15,141 nt of DNA from Spyradocola sp050942925 (GCA_050942925.1 JBMNOF010000044.1:1-15141); one strand, 5' to 3'; counted from the stretch's first letter, positions 1 through 6,993 are shown. Translations and numbers: made by a program. Notes: generated from the letters alone by a model not told the origin.

Positions 1-1
1 C

Positions 2-124
2 ACGCGCTGCCGCATCTGCGGCCGTCCTCACTCTGTGTTGAGGAAGTACGGCATCTGCCGCATCTGCTTCCGCGAGCTTGCGTACAAGGGGGAGATCCCC
101 GGCGTGCGCAAGGCGAGCTGGTAA
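2..124 (+). CDS. rpsN: 30S ribosomal protein S14, zinc type (3' end only)
   Basis: This is the last 40 codons of S14, a small-subunit head protein that binds 16S rRNA; the 5' end lies before the window. Two CRIC motifs (four cysteines, CxxC...CxxC) are visible, followed by a C-terminus ending RKASW, which is the short zinc-binding S14 typical of Gram-positive bacteria. The usual length of this form is about 61 residues, so roughly 21 N-terminal residues are missing. rpsH follows after 28 bases, the standard order in the spc operon. Identification is firm despite the truncation. Confidence 0.95.
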   Translation, partial: TRCRICGRPHSVLRKYGICRICFRELAYKGEIPGVRKASW

Positions 125-152
125 GCCGGAGTAGACGGAAGGAGGTAACACA

Positions 153-551
153 ATGCTCGTTAATGATCCCATCGCAGATATGTTGACCCGCATCCGCAAC
201 GCTCTGGTTGCAAAGCACGATTCGATCCTTGTTCCCGCGTCCAACGAGAAGAAGGCGCTGGCCAAGATCCTGCTGGACGAGGGCTTCATCAAGTCCGTGG
301 ACATGGTGGAGGACGGCGTGCAGGGCGCGATCAAGATTGGCCTCAAGTACGATGCCAACCGCAAGAGCGTCATCACGGGTCTGAAGAGAATTTCCAAGCC
401 CGGCCTTCGCGTCTATGCGAAGAGCGAGGAGCTGCCCAAGGTCCTCGGCGGCCTGGGTATCGCCATCATTTCGACGTCCAAGGGCGTCATGACCGATAAA
501 GAAGCCCGCAAGAACGCAGTCGGCGGCGAAGTCCTCTGCTACGTTTGGTAA
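153..551 (+). CDS. rpsH: 30S ribosomal protein S8
   Basis: The gene encodes 132 residues, the normal length of S8. S8 is a primary 16S rRNA binder of the central domain, and in E. coli it represses the spc operon by binding mRNA around rplE. The N-terminus (NDPIADMLTRIRNA) and the C-terminal signature (GIAIISTSKGVMTDKEAR, then GGEVLCYVW) are both intact. The ATG follows a GGAAGGAGGT ribosome binding site about 7 bases upstream. It sits between rpsN and rplF as in nearly all bacteria. No E. coli-type S8 target can be assessed because rplE lies outside the window. Confidence 0.98.
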   Translation: MLVNDPIADMLTRIRNALVAKHDSILVPASNEKKALAKILLDEGFIKSVDMVEDGVQGAIKIGLKYDANRKSVITGLKRISKPGLRVYAKSEELPKVLGGLGIAIISTSKGVMTDKEARKNAVGGEVLCYVW

Positions 552-580
552 GCGCTTGAACATTTGGAGGTAATTAGATT

Positions 581-1123
581 ATGTCGAGAATCGGCAGACT
601 TCCGGTTGCCATCCCCGCGGGCGTGACGGTCAAGGTGGACGATCACAACGTCGTCACCGTCAAGGGCCCCAAGGGTGAGCTGACCCAGCACATTCACAAC
701 GACATGAAGATTGCTATCGAGGGCGAGACGCTGCACGTCACCCGTCCCTCGGACGACAAGATGCATAGGTCTCTGCACGGCCTGAGCCGCACGCTGATCA
801 ACAACATGATCATCGGCGTGACGCAGGGCTACCAGAAGGCTCTGGACGTCGTGGGCGTGGGCTACCGCGCGCAGATGCAGGGCAAGAACCTGGTCCTCAC
901 CATCGGCTATTCGCATCCGGTCGAAATGGTTCCCGTGGACGGCATCGCCTTCGAGTGCCCGACCCCGAACAAGATCATTGTCAAGGGGATCGACAAGCAG
1001 CTCGTCGGCGCGATTGCAGCCAACGTTCGTTCTGTCCGCGAGCCCGAACCGTATCACGGCAGGGGCATCAAGTATGAAACCGAAGTCATCCGCCGCAAGG
1101 AAGGCAAGACCGGTAAGAAGTAA
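581..1123 (+). CDS. rplF: 50S ribosomal protein L6
   Basis: This 180-residue protein has normal L6 length. It opens MSRIGRLPVAIPAGV, with two repeated alpha/beta domains of roughly residues 1-80 and 85-180. The second ends with the conserved EPYHGRGIKYETEVIRRKEGKTGKK segment pattern (positions about 995-1120) that contacts 23S rRNA near the sarcin-ricin loop. The ribosome binding site TTGGAGGT precedes the ATG. The gap to rpsH is 29 bases and to rplR 14 bases, so all three are co-transcribed. Overlapping reading frames on both strands are shadows of its G/C-biased third positions. Confidence 0.98.
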   Translation: MSRIGRLPVAIPAGVTVKVDDHNVVTVKGPKGELTQHIHNDMKIAIEGETLHVTRPSDDKMHRSLHGLSRTLINNMIIGVTQGYQKALDVVGVGYRAQMQGKNLVLTIGYSHPVEMVPVDGIAFECPTPNKIIVKGIDKQLVGAIAANVRSVREPEPYHGRGIKYETEVIRRKEGKTGKK

Positions 1124-1137
1124 AGGGGTGAGCGCAA

Positions 1138-1506
1138 GTGATCCAGAAGAGGGACAAAAACGAAATTCGCAGGATTCGTCACGAGCGCGTCCGCAAGAAG
1201 ATCTCCGGCACGACGGAGCGCCCGCGCTTTTGCGTGTATCGGAGCCTGAAGAATATTTACGTTCAGATTATCGACGACACAAAGGGTGTGACCCTGTGCC
1301 AGGCCTCGACCTTGGACAAGGAGATCAAGCCGCAGCTTGAGTCCGTGGACAAGAAGGGCGCCGCCAAGCTCGTCGGCAAGCTCGCCGCGGAGCGCGCCCT
1401 GGCCGCCGGCATCAAAGAAGTGGTGTTCGACCGTGGTGGCTACGTCTACACCGGTCGTGTGGCAGAGGTTGCCGCCGCCGCTCGTGAAGCCGGGCTCGAT
1501 TTCTAA
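1138..1506 (+). CDS. rplR: 50S ribosomal protein L18
   Basis: The product is 122 residues, the usual length for L18, which binds 5S rRNA together with L5 and helps attach it to the large subunit. A basic N-terminal tail (residues 1-25, rich in R and K) leads into the fold with RPRFCVYRSLKNIYVQIIDD and ends in FDRGGYVYTGRVAEVAAAARE, both typical. The start is GTG at 1138, chosen because AAAGGGGTGA lies 6-7 bases upstream and the conserved N-terminus begins there. It is preceded by rplF and followed by rpsE after 18 bases. Confidence 0.97.
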   Translation: MIQKRDKNEIRRIRHERVRKKISGTTERPRFCVYRSLKNIYVQIIDDTKGVTLCQASTLDKEIKPQLESVDKKGAAKLVGKLAAERALAAGIKEVVFDRGGYVYTGRVAEVAAAAREAGLDF

Positions 1507-1524
1507 ACGTAAGGAGGGAAAAGG

Positions 1525-2025
1525 ATGCAGCGCTACAATCGCGAAGAGAGCGAATTCAAGGAAAAACTCGTCGCCGTAAACCGCGTGACCAAGGTCGTCA
1601 AGGGCGGCCGCAACTTCCGCTTCAGCGCCCTGATCGTCATCGGTGACGGCAAGGGCCGCGTCGGCTGCGGCATGGGCAAGGCGGCGGAAATTCCCGAGGC
1701 CATTCGCAAGGGCGTCGAGGACGCCAAGAAGAACCTCATCACCGTGCCGATCGTGGGCACCACGATTCCGCATGAGGTGATCGGGAAGTTTGGCACCGGC
1801 TCTGTCGTGCTCAAGCCCGCTCCCGAAGGCACCGGCGTTATCGCCGGCGGCCCCGCGCGTGCGGTCATCGAGACGGTCGGCATCCGGGATATCGTCACCA
1901 AGTCTTACGGCACCAACAACCCCATCAACGTCGTCAAGGCGACGATCGAGGGCCTGAGCCGTTTGAAGACCGTGGAAGAGGTCGCGCGCCTGCGCGGCAA
2001 GTCCGTTGAAGAGCTGTTGGGCTAA
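1525..2025 (+). CDS. rpsE: 30S ribosomal protein S5
   Basis: S5 is 166 residues here, a normal length, and contributes to decoding accuracy and mRNA unwinding at the entry tunnel. The N-terminal double-stranded-RNA-binding-like domain is seen as VNRVTKVVKGGRNFRFSAL followed by VIGDGKGRVGCGMGKA. The C-terminal domain includes GTGVIAGGPARAVIE and the TNNPINVVKAT segment. VKGGR lies in the loop where spectinomycin-resistance changes map in other species; it looks wild-type. AAGGAGGG stands 7 bases before the ATG. The TAA stop is part of the ribosome binding site of the next gene (CTAAGGAGGG), which suggests translational coupling to rpmD. Confidence 0.98.
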   Translation: MQRYNREESEFKEKLVAVNRVTKVVKGGRNFRFSALIVIGDGKGRVGCGMGKAAEIPEAIRKGVEDAKKNLITVPIVGTTIPHEVIGKFGTGSVVLKPAPEGTGVIAGGPARAVIETVGIRDIVTKSYGTNNPINVVKATIEGLSRLKTVEEVARLRGKSVEELLG

Positions 2026-2039
2026 GGAGGGTGTTTCAA

Positions 2040-2222
2040 ATGAAGCTGAAGATTACGCTCATGAAGAGCACCATCGGCCGGCATGAAAATCAGATCCGCA
2101 CGGTGAAGGCCCTGGGTCTCAAGAAGATCCGCTCCACCGTTGTGCAGCCCGACAATCCCGCCATCCGCGGCATGATTTTCACGGTGAAACATCTGGTTTC
2201 TGTCGAAGAAATCGCTGACTAA
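2040..2222 (+). CDS. rpmD: 50S ribosomal protein L30
   Basis: This is a 60-residue L30 starting MKLKITLMKSTIG, with the usual RHENQIRTVKALGLKKI core. L30 is a small peripheral large-subunit protein lost in some lineages but kept here. The open frame extends 9 bases upstream to a GTG at 2031, but that GTG overlaps the AAGGAGGG ribosome binding site. The ATG at 2040 has proper spacing and matches family N-termini, so I chose it. It sits in the standard rpsE-rpmD-rplO order, with 14 bases on either side. Confidence 0.97.
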   Translation: MKLKITLMKSTIGRHENQIRTVKALGLKKIRSTVVQPDNPAIRGMIFTVKHLVSVEEIAD

Positions 2223-2236
2223 TCAGGAGGTGCGCG

Positions 2237-2677
2237 ATGAAACTCCATGAGATTTCTCCCGCAGCCGGTTCCACTACCGCCCCCAAGAGATTGGGCCGCG
2301 GCGTGGGCTCCGGCCTGGGCAAAACTTCCGGTAAGGGCCACAAGGGCAGCAAAGCGCGCTCCGGCGGCGGCAAGGCCCAGGGCTTTGAGGGCGGCCAGAT
2401 GAAGCTGGTCCGCCGCATCCCGAAGCGCGGCTTTACCAACATCTATGCAAAGGAATATGCCACGATCAACCTCTCCGCTCTGGAGGTTTTTGAGGACGGC
2501 GCCGTCGTTGACGCGCAGGCCCTGAAGACCGCGGGCATCGTCAAGAACGTTAAGGACGGCATCAAGGTCCTGGGAAATGGCGAGATGACCAAGAAGCTCA
2601 CGGTCAAGGCCGCCAAGTTCTCCAAGTCCGCTGCGGAGAAAATCGAGGGCAATGGTGGGAAAGCAGAGGTGATCTAA
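2237..2677 (+). CDS. rplO: 50S ribosomal protein L15
   Basis: L15 is 146 residues here, as expected. It shows the glycine-rich extended N-terminal arm (GRGVGSGLGKTSGKGHKG, then KARSGGG) that threads into 23S rRNA, followed by a globular C-terminal half with KVLGNGEMTKKLTVKAAKFS. Its role is late large-subunit assembly. A CAGGAGGTG ribosome binding site lies 6 bases before the ATG. The stop codon is one base from the GTG start of secY, and secY's ribosome binding site lies inside the last codons of rplO, so translation of the two is probably coupled. Confidence 0.98.
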   Translation: MKLHEISPAAGSTTAPKRLGRGVGSGLGKTSGKGHKGSKARSGGGKAQGFEGGQMKLVRRIPKRGFTNIYAKEYATINLSALEVFEDGAVVDAQALKTAGIVKNVKDGIKVLGNGEMTKKLTVKAAKFSKSAAEKIEGNGGKAEVI

Positions 2678-2678
2678 C

Positions 2679-3947
2679 GTGCTAGAAACTTTCCGCAATG
2701 CCTGGAAGGTGGAGGACCTCCGCAAGAGGATCATCTACACGTTAGTGATGCTTCTGATTTACCGCGTCGGCTCCGTCATCCCGACGCCCGGCGTCAACGT
2801 CGACTACATCGCCCAGCAGGTGTCCAACATCTCCATGCTCGGCATGCTCGACTTCATCAATGGCCAGAACTTCTCGAACTTCACAATCTTTGCCATGGGC
2901 ATCTCGCCCTACATCACCTCATCGATTATCATGCAGCTCCTGACCATCGCCATCCCCGCTCTTGAGCGGCTGCAAAAGGAAGGCGAGGAGGGCCGCAAGA
3001 AGATCGCCGAGATCACCCGCGTGGTCACCATCGCGCTGGGTTGCGTCATGGCCATCGGCATCATCCTGGGCTTCGGCTCGGGCGCCATGGCCCGCGGCGC
3101 AGACGCCAACTTCCTCGATTATGCGCTGGTCTTCCTGACGCTAGCCGCCGGTACCGCGCTGACCATGTGGATTGGCGAGCACATCACCCAGAACGGCGTT
3201 GGCAATGGGATTTCTTTGTTAATCTTTGTGGGTATTATTGCGAGTTTCCCGGGACAGGTTTATACTGGTATTCAGTCGGTGGTTCTCAATCCCATGAGCG
3301 CGTGGTCCATTCCGCTGGTCATCGTGGGCATCATCGTGCTGGTTGTGGGCATCGTGTTCGTGGACTCCGGTACGCGCCGGATTCCCGTGCAGTATGCCAA
3401 GCGCATGGTTGGCCGCAAGATGTACGGCGGTCAGTCCACGCACATCCCGATGAAAGTGAACTCTACCGGCGTCATGCCGTTGATCTTCGCCATTTCCATC
3501 ATCCAGTTCCCCGGACTGATCGCCCAGTTCTGGCCGACGTCCGCGTTCGCGCTGTGGTATGGAAAGTGGTTTAGTGCGTCCAGCTGGGTGTACATGGTCG
3601 TGTATGCGCTGCTCATCCTGTTCTTCACGTACTTCTACACCAGCATTTCGTTCAACCCCGTGGAGATGAGCAAGAACCTGCAGCAGAACGGCGGCTTCAT
3701 CCCGGGCATCCGCCCCGGCAAGCCCACCTCTGACTATCTTGCCCGCATCTCCAACCGCATCACGCTCTTCGGCGCGATCTTCCTTGCGCTGATTGCGACG
3801 ATTCCCTCGGCGATTCTGGCGCTGACTGGCAACAGCGCGCCGTTCACCGCAACGGGTATCCTGATCGTCGTGTCCGTCGCCATGGAGACGACGCAGCAGC
3901 TCGAAGCGCAGATGATGATGCGGCACTACAAGGGCTTTATGAAGTAA
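2679..3947 (+). CDS. secY: Preprotein translocase channel subunit SecY
   Basis: SecY forms the membrane pore of the Sec export pathway and partners with SecE, SecG and SecA. The 422-residue product has about ten hydrophobic segments. Conserved landmarks include PTPGV near residue 37, the MGISPYITSSIIMQL segment, MWIGEHITQNGVGNGISLLIF, RRIPVQYAKRMVGRK (cytosolic loop that contacts SecA and the ribosome) and the C-terminal YKGFMK. The GTG start at 2679 follows AGAGGTGA by 6 bases. A run of about 28 codons (about 3205-3290) uses A/T-ending codons such as ATT, GGT, TTG, TTA and ACT, unlike the rest of the gene. The protein there is still conserved, so it is not a frameshift. Confidence 0.98.
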   Translation: MLETFRNAWKVEDLRKRIIYTLVMLLIYRVGSVIPTPGVNVDYIAQQVSNISMLGMLDFINGQNFSNFTIFAMGISPYITSSIIMQLLTIAIPALERLQKEGEEGRKKIAEITRVVTIALGCVMAIGIILGFGSGAMARGADANFLDYALVFLTLAAGTALTMWIGEHITQNGVGNGISLLIFVGIIASFPGQVYTGIQSVVLNPMSAWSIPLVIVGIIVLVVGIVFVDSGTRRIPVQYAKRMVGRKMYGGQSTHIPMKVNSTGVMPLIFAISIIQFPGLIAQFWPTSAFALWYGKWFSASSWVYMVVYALLILFFTYFYTSISFNPVEMSKNLQQNGGFIPGIRPGKPTSDYLARISNRITLFGAIFLALIATIPSAILALTGNSAPFTATGILIVVSVAMETTQQLEAQMMMRHYKGFMK

Positions 3948-3989
3948 GGCCCGGCCACTCTCTATGTCCAGGAAGGAGGAAGCGGAACC

Positions 3990-4610
3990 ATGAAGATCGT
4001 ATTCTTGGGCCCTCCCGGTGCGGGCAAGGGCACGCAGGCTGAAAAGATCATCGAGCGCCTGGGCATTCCGCAGATCAGCACGGGGGAGATCCTTCGCCGC
4101 GCGATCCGCGAAAAGACCCCGACCGGGCTGGAAGCGCAGAGCTACATCGAGAAGGGCGCGCTCGTGCCCGACGATGTCGTGGTGCGCATTGTCCGCGACC
4201 GCATTGCGGAGCCGGACTGCAAGAACGGGTACCTGCTTGACGGGTTCCCCCGCACGGTCCCGCAGGCGGAGGCGCTGGCCTCGTTCGAGCCCATCGACGT
4301 GGTCGTCAACCTGGAAGTTCCCTCTTCGCTGCTGATCCATCGGCTCAGCGGAAGACGGGTTTGCGCCCAGTGCGGCTACACCACGCACGTGGACAGGGGA
4401 GAGGCGAAGTGCCCCAAGTGCGGAGCGGAGCTCACGCAGAGAAAGGACGACGCGCCGGAATCCGTGCAGAACCGTCTGGACGTCTACGAAAAGCAGACCA
4501 AGCCCCTGATCGACTTCTACGCCGAGAAGGGCCTGCTCAAGAACGTGGACGGCGCCAAGCCTCTTGCGGAAGTCACAGAGGCGATCCTGGCCGCCCTTGG
4601 GAGCAACTAA
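3990..4610 (+). CDS. adk: Adenylate kinase with short zinc-binding LID
   Basis: Adenylate kinase interconverts ATP + AMP and 2 ADP in the cytosol. The 206-residue product is slightly shorter than the usual 212-217 of the long bacterial form. Visible motifs are the P-loop GPPGAGKGT (residues 7-15), the AMP-binding STGEILR segment near 30-36, DGFPRT (84-89) and the RKDD/NRL arginines after the LID. The LID has four cysteines (C125, C128, C141, C144), as in zinc-bound Gram-positive enzymes. Only 12 residues separate the two CxxC pairs, where B. subtilis Adk has 16, and the proline-containing loop is missing. AAGGAGGA stands 9 bases before the ATG. map starts immediately after the stop codon. Confidence 0.97.
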   Translation: MKIVFLGPPGAGKGTQAEKIIERLGIPQISTGEILRRAIREKTPTGLEAQSYIEKGALVPDDVVVRIVRDRIAEPDCKNGYLLDGFPRTVPQAEALASFEPIDVVVNLEVPSSLLIHRLSGRRVCAQCGYTTHVDRGEAKCPKCGAELTQRKDDAPESVQNRLDVYEKQTKPLIDFYAEKGLLKNVDGAKPLAEVTEAILAALGSN

Positions 4611-5387
4611 ATGATCACCTACAAAACGCAAGCCGAGATTGAGAAGATGCGCAGGGCCGGGCAGGTGCTCTTTGCCGCCATGAAGGCGGTGAAGGCGGCT
4701 GTCCGCCCCGGTGTGACCACGGCCGAACTGGACCGGGTTGCTGAGAGCGTGATCCGCTCGCACGGCGCGATTCCGTCCGAAAAGGGATATGAAGGTTTCC
4801 CGGGTTCCATCTGTGCGTCTCCGGACGACATGGTGGTGCACGGCATCCCCTCCGAATCGATCGTCCTGCGGCAGGGGCAGATCATCTCCATTGACTGCAC
4901 GGTGCTGCTGGATGGGTACCAGGCCGACATGGCGCGGACCTTCCCGGTCGGGGAGATCTCGCCGGAGGCCCAGGCCCTGATCGACGCGGCGAAGGAAAGC
5001 TTTGGCAAGGGCCTGGCCTACGCGCGCAAGGGCAATCGGATCGGAGACATTTCCCATGCCATCCAGACCTGTGTGGAAGGGCACGGCTACGGCGTGGTGC
5101 GCAGCTTGTGCGGCCACGGAATCGGGAAGGAGATGCACGAGGACCCGGAGGTGCCGAACTTCGGCAAGGCCGGGCACGGGCTGCGTCTTCGCGAGGGGCT
5201 GTGCCTCGCGGTGGAGCCCATGATCACGGCGGGGGACTACCACGTCTACATCGCCGCGGACAACTGGGCATTCTTTACGCGCGACCACTCTCTGAGTGCG
5301 CACTACGAAAACACTTTGGCCATCACGGAAGACGGCGATCCGCTGATCCTGACGATGCCGGAAGGCTTCGATGGGGAGGACGTATGA
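4611..5387 (+). CDS. map: Type I methionine aminopeptidase
   Basis: This cytosolic dinuclear-metal enzyme removes the initiator methionine from new proteins. The 258 residues make a type Ia enzyme without an N-terminal extension. All metal ligands are present by alignment to E. coli (D97, D108, H171, E204, E235): here D95, D106, H169, E202 and E233. H77 in VVHGIP and H176 fit the substrate-binding and catalytic histidines. The ATG directly abuts the adk stop (TAAATG), with only a weak GGGAG upstream, so translation probably depends on ribosomes finishing adk. The last bases overlap the next gene by 4 (ATGA). Confidence 0.98.
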   Translation: MITYKTQAEIEKMRRAGQVLFAAMKAVKAAVRPGVTTAELDRVAESVIRSHGAIPSEKGYEGFPGSICASPDDMVVHGIPSESIVLRQGQIISIDCTVLLDGYQADMARTFPVGEISPEAQALIDAAKESFGKGLAYARKGNRIGDISHAIQTCVEGHGYGVVRSLCGHGIGKEMHEDPEVPNFGKAGHGLRLREGLCLAVEPMITAGDYHVYIAADNWAFFTRDHSLSAHYENTLAITEDGDPLILTMPEGFDGEDV

Positions 5388-5686
5388 CGCCGGAAGTGAA
5401 GATCGGTCAGGTCGTTCGATCGACAAAGGGCCGTGACGCGGGGCGGTTGTTCCTCGTGGTCGGCTTTGCCGACGGGGAGCACGCGCTGCTCTGCGACGGG
5501 GACCTGCGGCGGATCGAATCGCCAAAGAAGAAGAAACGCAAGCATTTCCTGCCCACGCAGGAATTGATTTCCAGTCTTGGGGAAAGGCTAGAAGGAGGCC
5601 AAGCGGTCTGCAACGCGCAGATCCGCAAGGCCCTGGCCGCCCTGAGGGATCAAGGATTGGATGCGCCTTGCAAGGAGGTTAAATAG
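5384..5686 (+). CDS. KOW-domain RNA-binding protein, ribosomal L14e-like
   Basis: This 100-residue basic protein is of the kind found between map and infA in many Clostridia. It has no established role that I know of. The N-terminal 45 residues fit a KOW/SH3-like fold resembling eukaryotic L6e/L14e/L27e: VKIGQVVRSTKGRDAGRLFLVVG, then a strand ending in CDGDLRRI (positions 5393-5516). A lysine-rich stretch (residues 48-54, KKKKRKH) follows and then a helical tail. RNA or ribosome binding is inferred from fold and location. It overlaps map by 4 bases and infA by 1 base; the infA ribosome binding site (AAGGAGGT) lies inside its last codons. GGGGAGGA at 5373-5380 serves its own start. Confidence 0.9.
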   Translation: MTPEVKIGQVVRSTKGRDAGRLFLVVGFADGEHALLCDGDLRRIESPKKKKRKHFLPTQELISSLGERLEGGQAVCNAQIRKALAALRDQGLDAPCKEVK

Positions 5687-5907
5687 TGTCTAAGCAGGAT
5701 GTAATCGAAGTGGAAGGCACCGTCACGGAGGCCTATCCGAACGCGATGTTCCAGGTGGAGTTGCCCAACGGCCACAAGATCCTCGCGCACATATCCGGCA
5801 AGCTTAGGATGAACTTCATCCGGATTCTTCCGGGTGACAAAGTGACCATAGAGCTTTCGCCCTATGACCTGACCAGGGGCAGAATCACCTGGCGCGGCAA
5901 GGCGTAA
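5686..5907 (+). CDS. infA: Translation initiation factor IF-1
   Basis: IF-1 binds the ribosomal A site during initiation and works with IF-2 and IF-3. The 73-residue product is a single S1/OB-fold domain, one residue longer than the common 72. It shows SKQDVIEVEGTVTEAYPN, then FQVELPNGHKILAHISGKLRMNFIRILPGDKV (positions 5689-5848) and ends in LTRGRITWRGKA. The start is GTG at 5686, sharing a base with the preceding TAG stop (TAGTG). AAGGAGGTT lies 5 bases upstream within the preceding gene, so translation is coupled to it. Confidence 0.97.
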   Translation: MSKQDVIEVEGTVTEAYPNAMFQVELPNGHKILAHISGKLRMNFIRILPGDKVTIELSPYDLTRGRITWRGKA

Positions 5908-5936
5908 ACCCATCACAGCAACGGAGGAAAACGAAC

Positions 5937-6050
5937 ATGAAAGTGAGACCGTCTGTAAAGCCGATCTGCGAGAAGTGCAAGATCATCAAGCGCAAGGGCC
6001 GCGTCATGGTCATTTGCGAGAATCCGAAGCACAAGCAGCGTCAGGGCTAA
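5937..6050 (+). CDS. rpmJ: 50S ribosomal protein L36, zinc type
   Basis: This 37-residue L36 reads MKVRPSVKPICEKCKIIKRK and then KGRVMVICENPKHKQRQG-type residues. The zinc ligands C-x2-C, a third cysteine and the histidine of NPKH are all present, so this is the zinc-binding (C+) paralogue. L36 sits at the base of the L7/L12 stalk in 23S rRNA. An ACGGAGGA ribosome binding site lies 8-9 bases before the ATG. It falls between infA and rpsM, its usual place. The 123 bases after it form the rpsM leader. Confidence 0.97.
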   Translation: MKVRPSVKPICEKCKIIKRKGRVMVICENPKHKQRQG

Positions 6051-6173
6051 AAGACCCAAACCGCTTTATCTGATTGCGTAGTGCGGCTGCACGGGAACAC
6101 CCGTGATCTGCGTGATTTTGATAAAATAGATCACACGTATTGACCCCACGATTTACGGAGGTGTTGAGGCACA
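6051..6173 (+). promoter_or_regulatory. Leader before rpsM with two competing hairpins and a possible promoter
   Basis: This 123-base spacer is by far the longest in the block so far. Hairpin A pairs CACGGG (6090-6095) with CCCGTG (6100-6105) around AACA. Hairpin B pairs GTGATCT (6103-6109) with AGATCAC (6128-6134), and its inner part pairs ATTTT (6115-6119) with AAAAT (6123-6127). A and B share 6103-6105, so they cannot form together. TG-A-TAAAAT (6119-6127) also resembles an extended -10 promoter element, without a good -35. GGAGGTG (6157-6163) is the rpsM ribosome binding site. Regulation of the alpha operon here, perhaps by S4 as in E. coli, is inference. Confidence 0.5.
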
Positions 6174-6551
6174 ATGGCACGTATTGCGGGCGTTGACCTG
6201 CCCAGAGAGAAGCGCGTCGAAATTGGGCTGACCTATATCTTTGGCATTGGCAGAGCCACTGCCGATGAAATCCTCAGCAAGACCGGCATCAACCCGGATA
6301 CCCGCGTCAAGGACCTGTCGGAGAACGAGGTCGCGCAGCTGAGAGACTATATCGAGCACAACCTGAAGGTGGAGGGCGACCTCCGCCGTGAGGTATCCCT
6401 CAATATCAAGCGTCTTGTGGAAATCGGCTGCTATCGCGGCGTTCGTCATCGTCGCGGCCTGCCCGTCAGAGGCCAGTCGACCAAGCAGAACGCGCGCACC
6501 CGCAAGGGCCCCAAGAAGCAGGTTGCGGGCAAGAAGAAGGCTACCAAGTAA
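6174..6551 (+). CDS. rpsM: 30S ribosomal protein S13
   Basis: S13 lies in the head of the small subunit and contacts the P-site tRNA and L5 bridge. The 125-residue product starts MARIAGVDLPREKRVEIGLTY-like and includes IFGIGRATADEILSKTGI (helix-two-turns-helix). It ends with the basic tail RHRRGLPVRGQSTKQNARTRKGPKK (positions 6447-6521). The usual family motif is GQ[RK]TK; here serine replaces the basic residue, a minor variation. The first gene of the alpha segment, it is preceded by the structured leader and followed by rpsK after 24 bases. Confidence 0.98.
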   Translation: MARIAGVDLPREKRVEIGLTYIFGIGRATADEILSKTGINPDTRVKDLSENEVAQLRDYIEHNLKVEGDLRREVSLNIKRLVEIGCYRGVRHRRGLPVRGQSTKQNARTRKGPKKQVAGKKKATK

Positions 6552-6575
6552 GCCGTTAGCAGAGGAGGGAACATC

Positions 6576-6980
6576 ATGGCGAAGACCACTAAGGTGACCA
6601 AGCGTGTGGTTCGCAAGCGCAAGGAGCGCAAGAACGTAGAGCGCGGCGCTGCGCACATCGCTTCGTCCTTCAACAATACCATCGTAACCATCACCGATAC
6701 CGCTGGAAACGCCCTGTCCTGGGCTTCTGCCGGCGGACTTGGCTTCCGTGGCAGCAAGAAGTCTACGCCCTTTGCGGCGCAGATGGCGGCGGAGACCGCG
6801 GCCAAGGCGGCCATGGAGCATGGCCTGAAGACCGTTGAGGTCTATGTCAAAGGCCCCGGTTCCGGACGCGAGGCGGCGATCCGTTCGCTGCAGGCGGCCG
6901 GCCTGGAAGTTTCCCTGATCAAGGACGTGACCCCCATCCCCCACAATGGATGCCGTCCGCCCAAGCGCAGAAGAGTGTAG
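6576..6980 (+). CDS. rpsK: 30S ribosomal protein S11
   Basis: S11 is a platform protein of the small subunit near the Shine-Dalgarno helix. The product has 134 residues, slightly longer than 129 because of a basic N-terminal tail (KRVVRKRKERKNVERG). The core is intact: AHIASSFNNTIVTITDTAGN, ALSWASAGGLGFRGSKKSTPFAAQ, VKGPGSGREAAIRSLQAAG and the C-terminal DVTPIPHNGCRPPKRRRV. AGAGGAGGG precedes the ATG by 6-7 bases. Its TAG stop is fused to the next ribosome binding site (TAGGAGGT), which favours coupling to rpsD. Confidence 0.98.
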   Translation: MAKTTKVTKRVVRKRKERKNVERGAAHIASSFNNTIVTITDTAGNALSWASAGGLGFRGSKKSTPFAAQMAAETAAKAAMEHGLKTVEVYVKGPGSGREAAIRSLQAAGLEVSLIKDVTPIPHNGCRPPKRRRV

Positions 6981-6993
6981 GAGGTAAAGCCCA

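Noticed and set aside
3219..5525. A 768-codon open frame on the - strand across secY, adk and map
   Set aside because: It lies wholly opposite three certain genes. Its product is rich in R, H, D, L and V in the way typical of antisense frames in G/C-ending codon genes. It has no recognisable domain, and I see no ribosome binding site.
6103..6134. GTGATCT...AGATCAC as a CRP-type operator
   Set aside because: The half-sites resemble TGTGA/TCACA, but they are 18 bases apart, not about 6.
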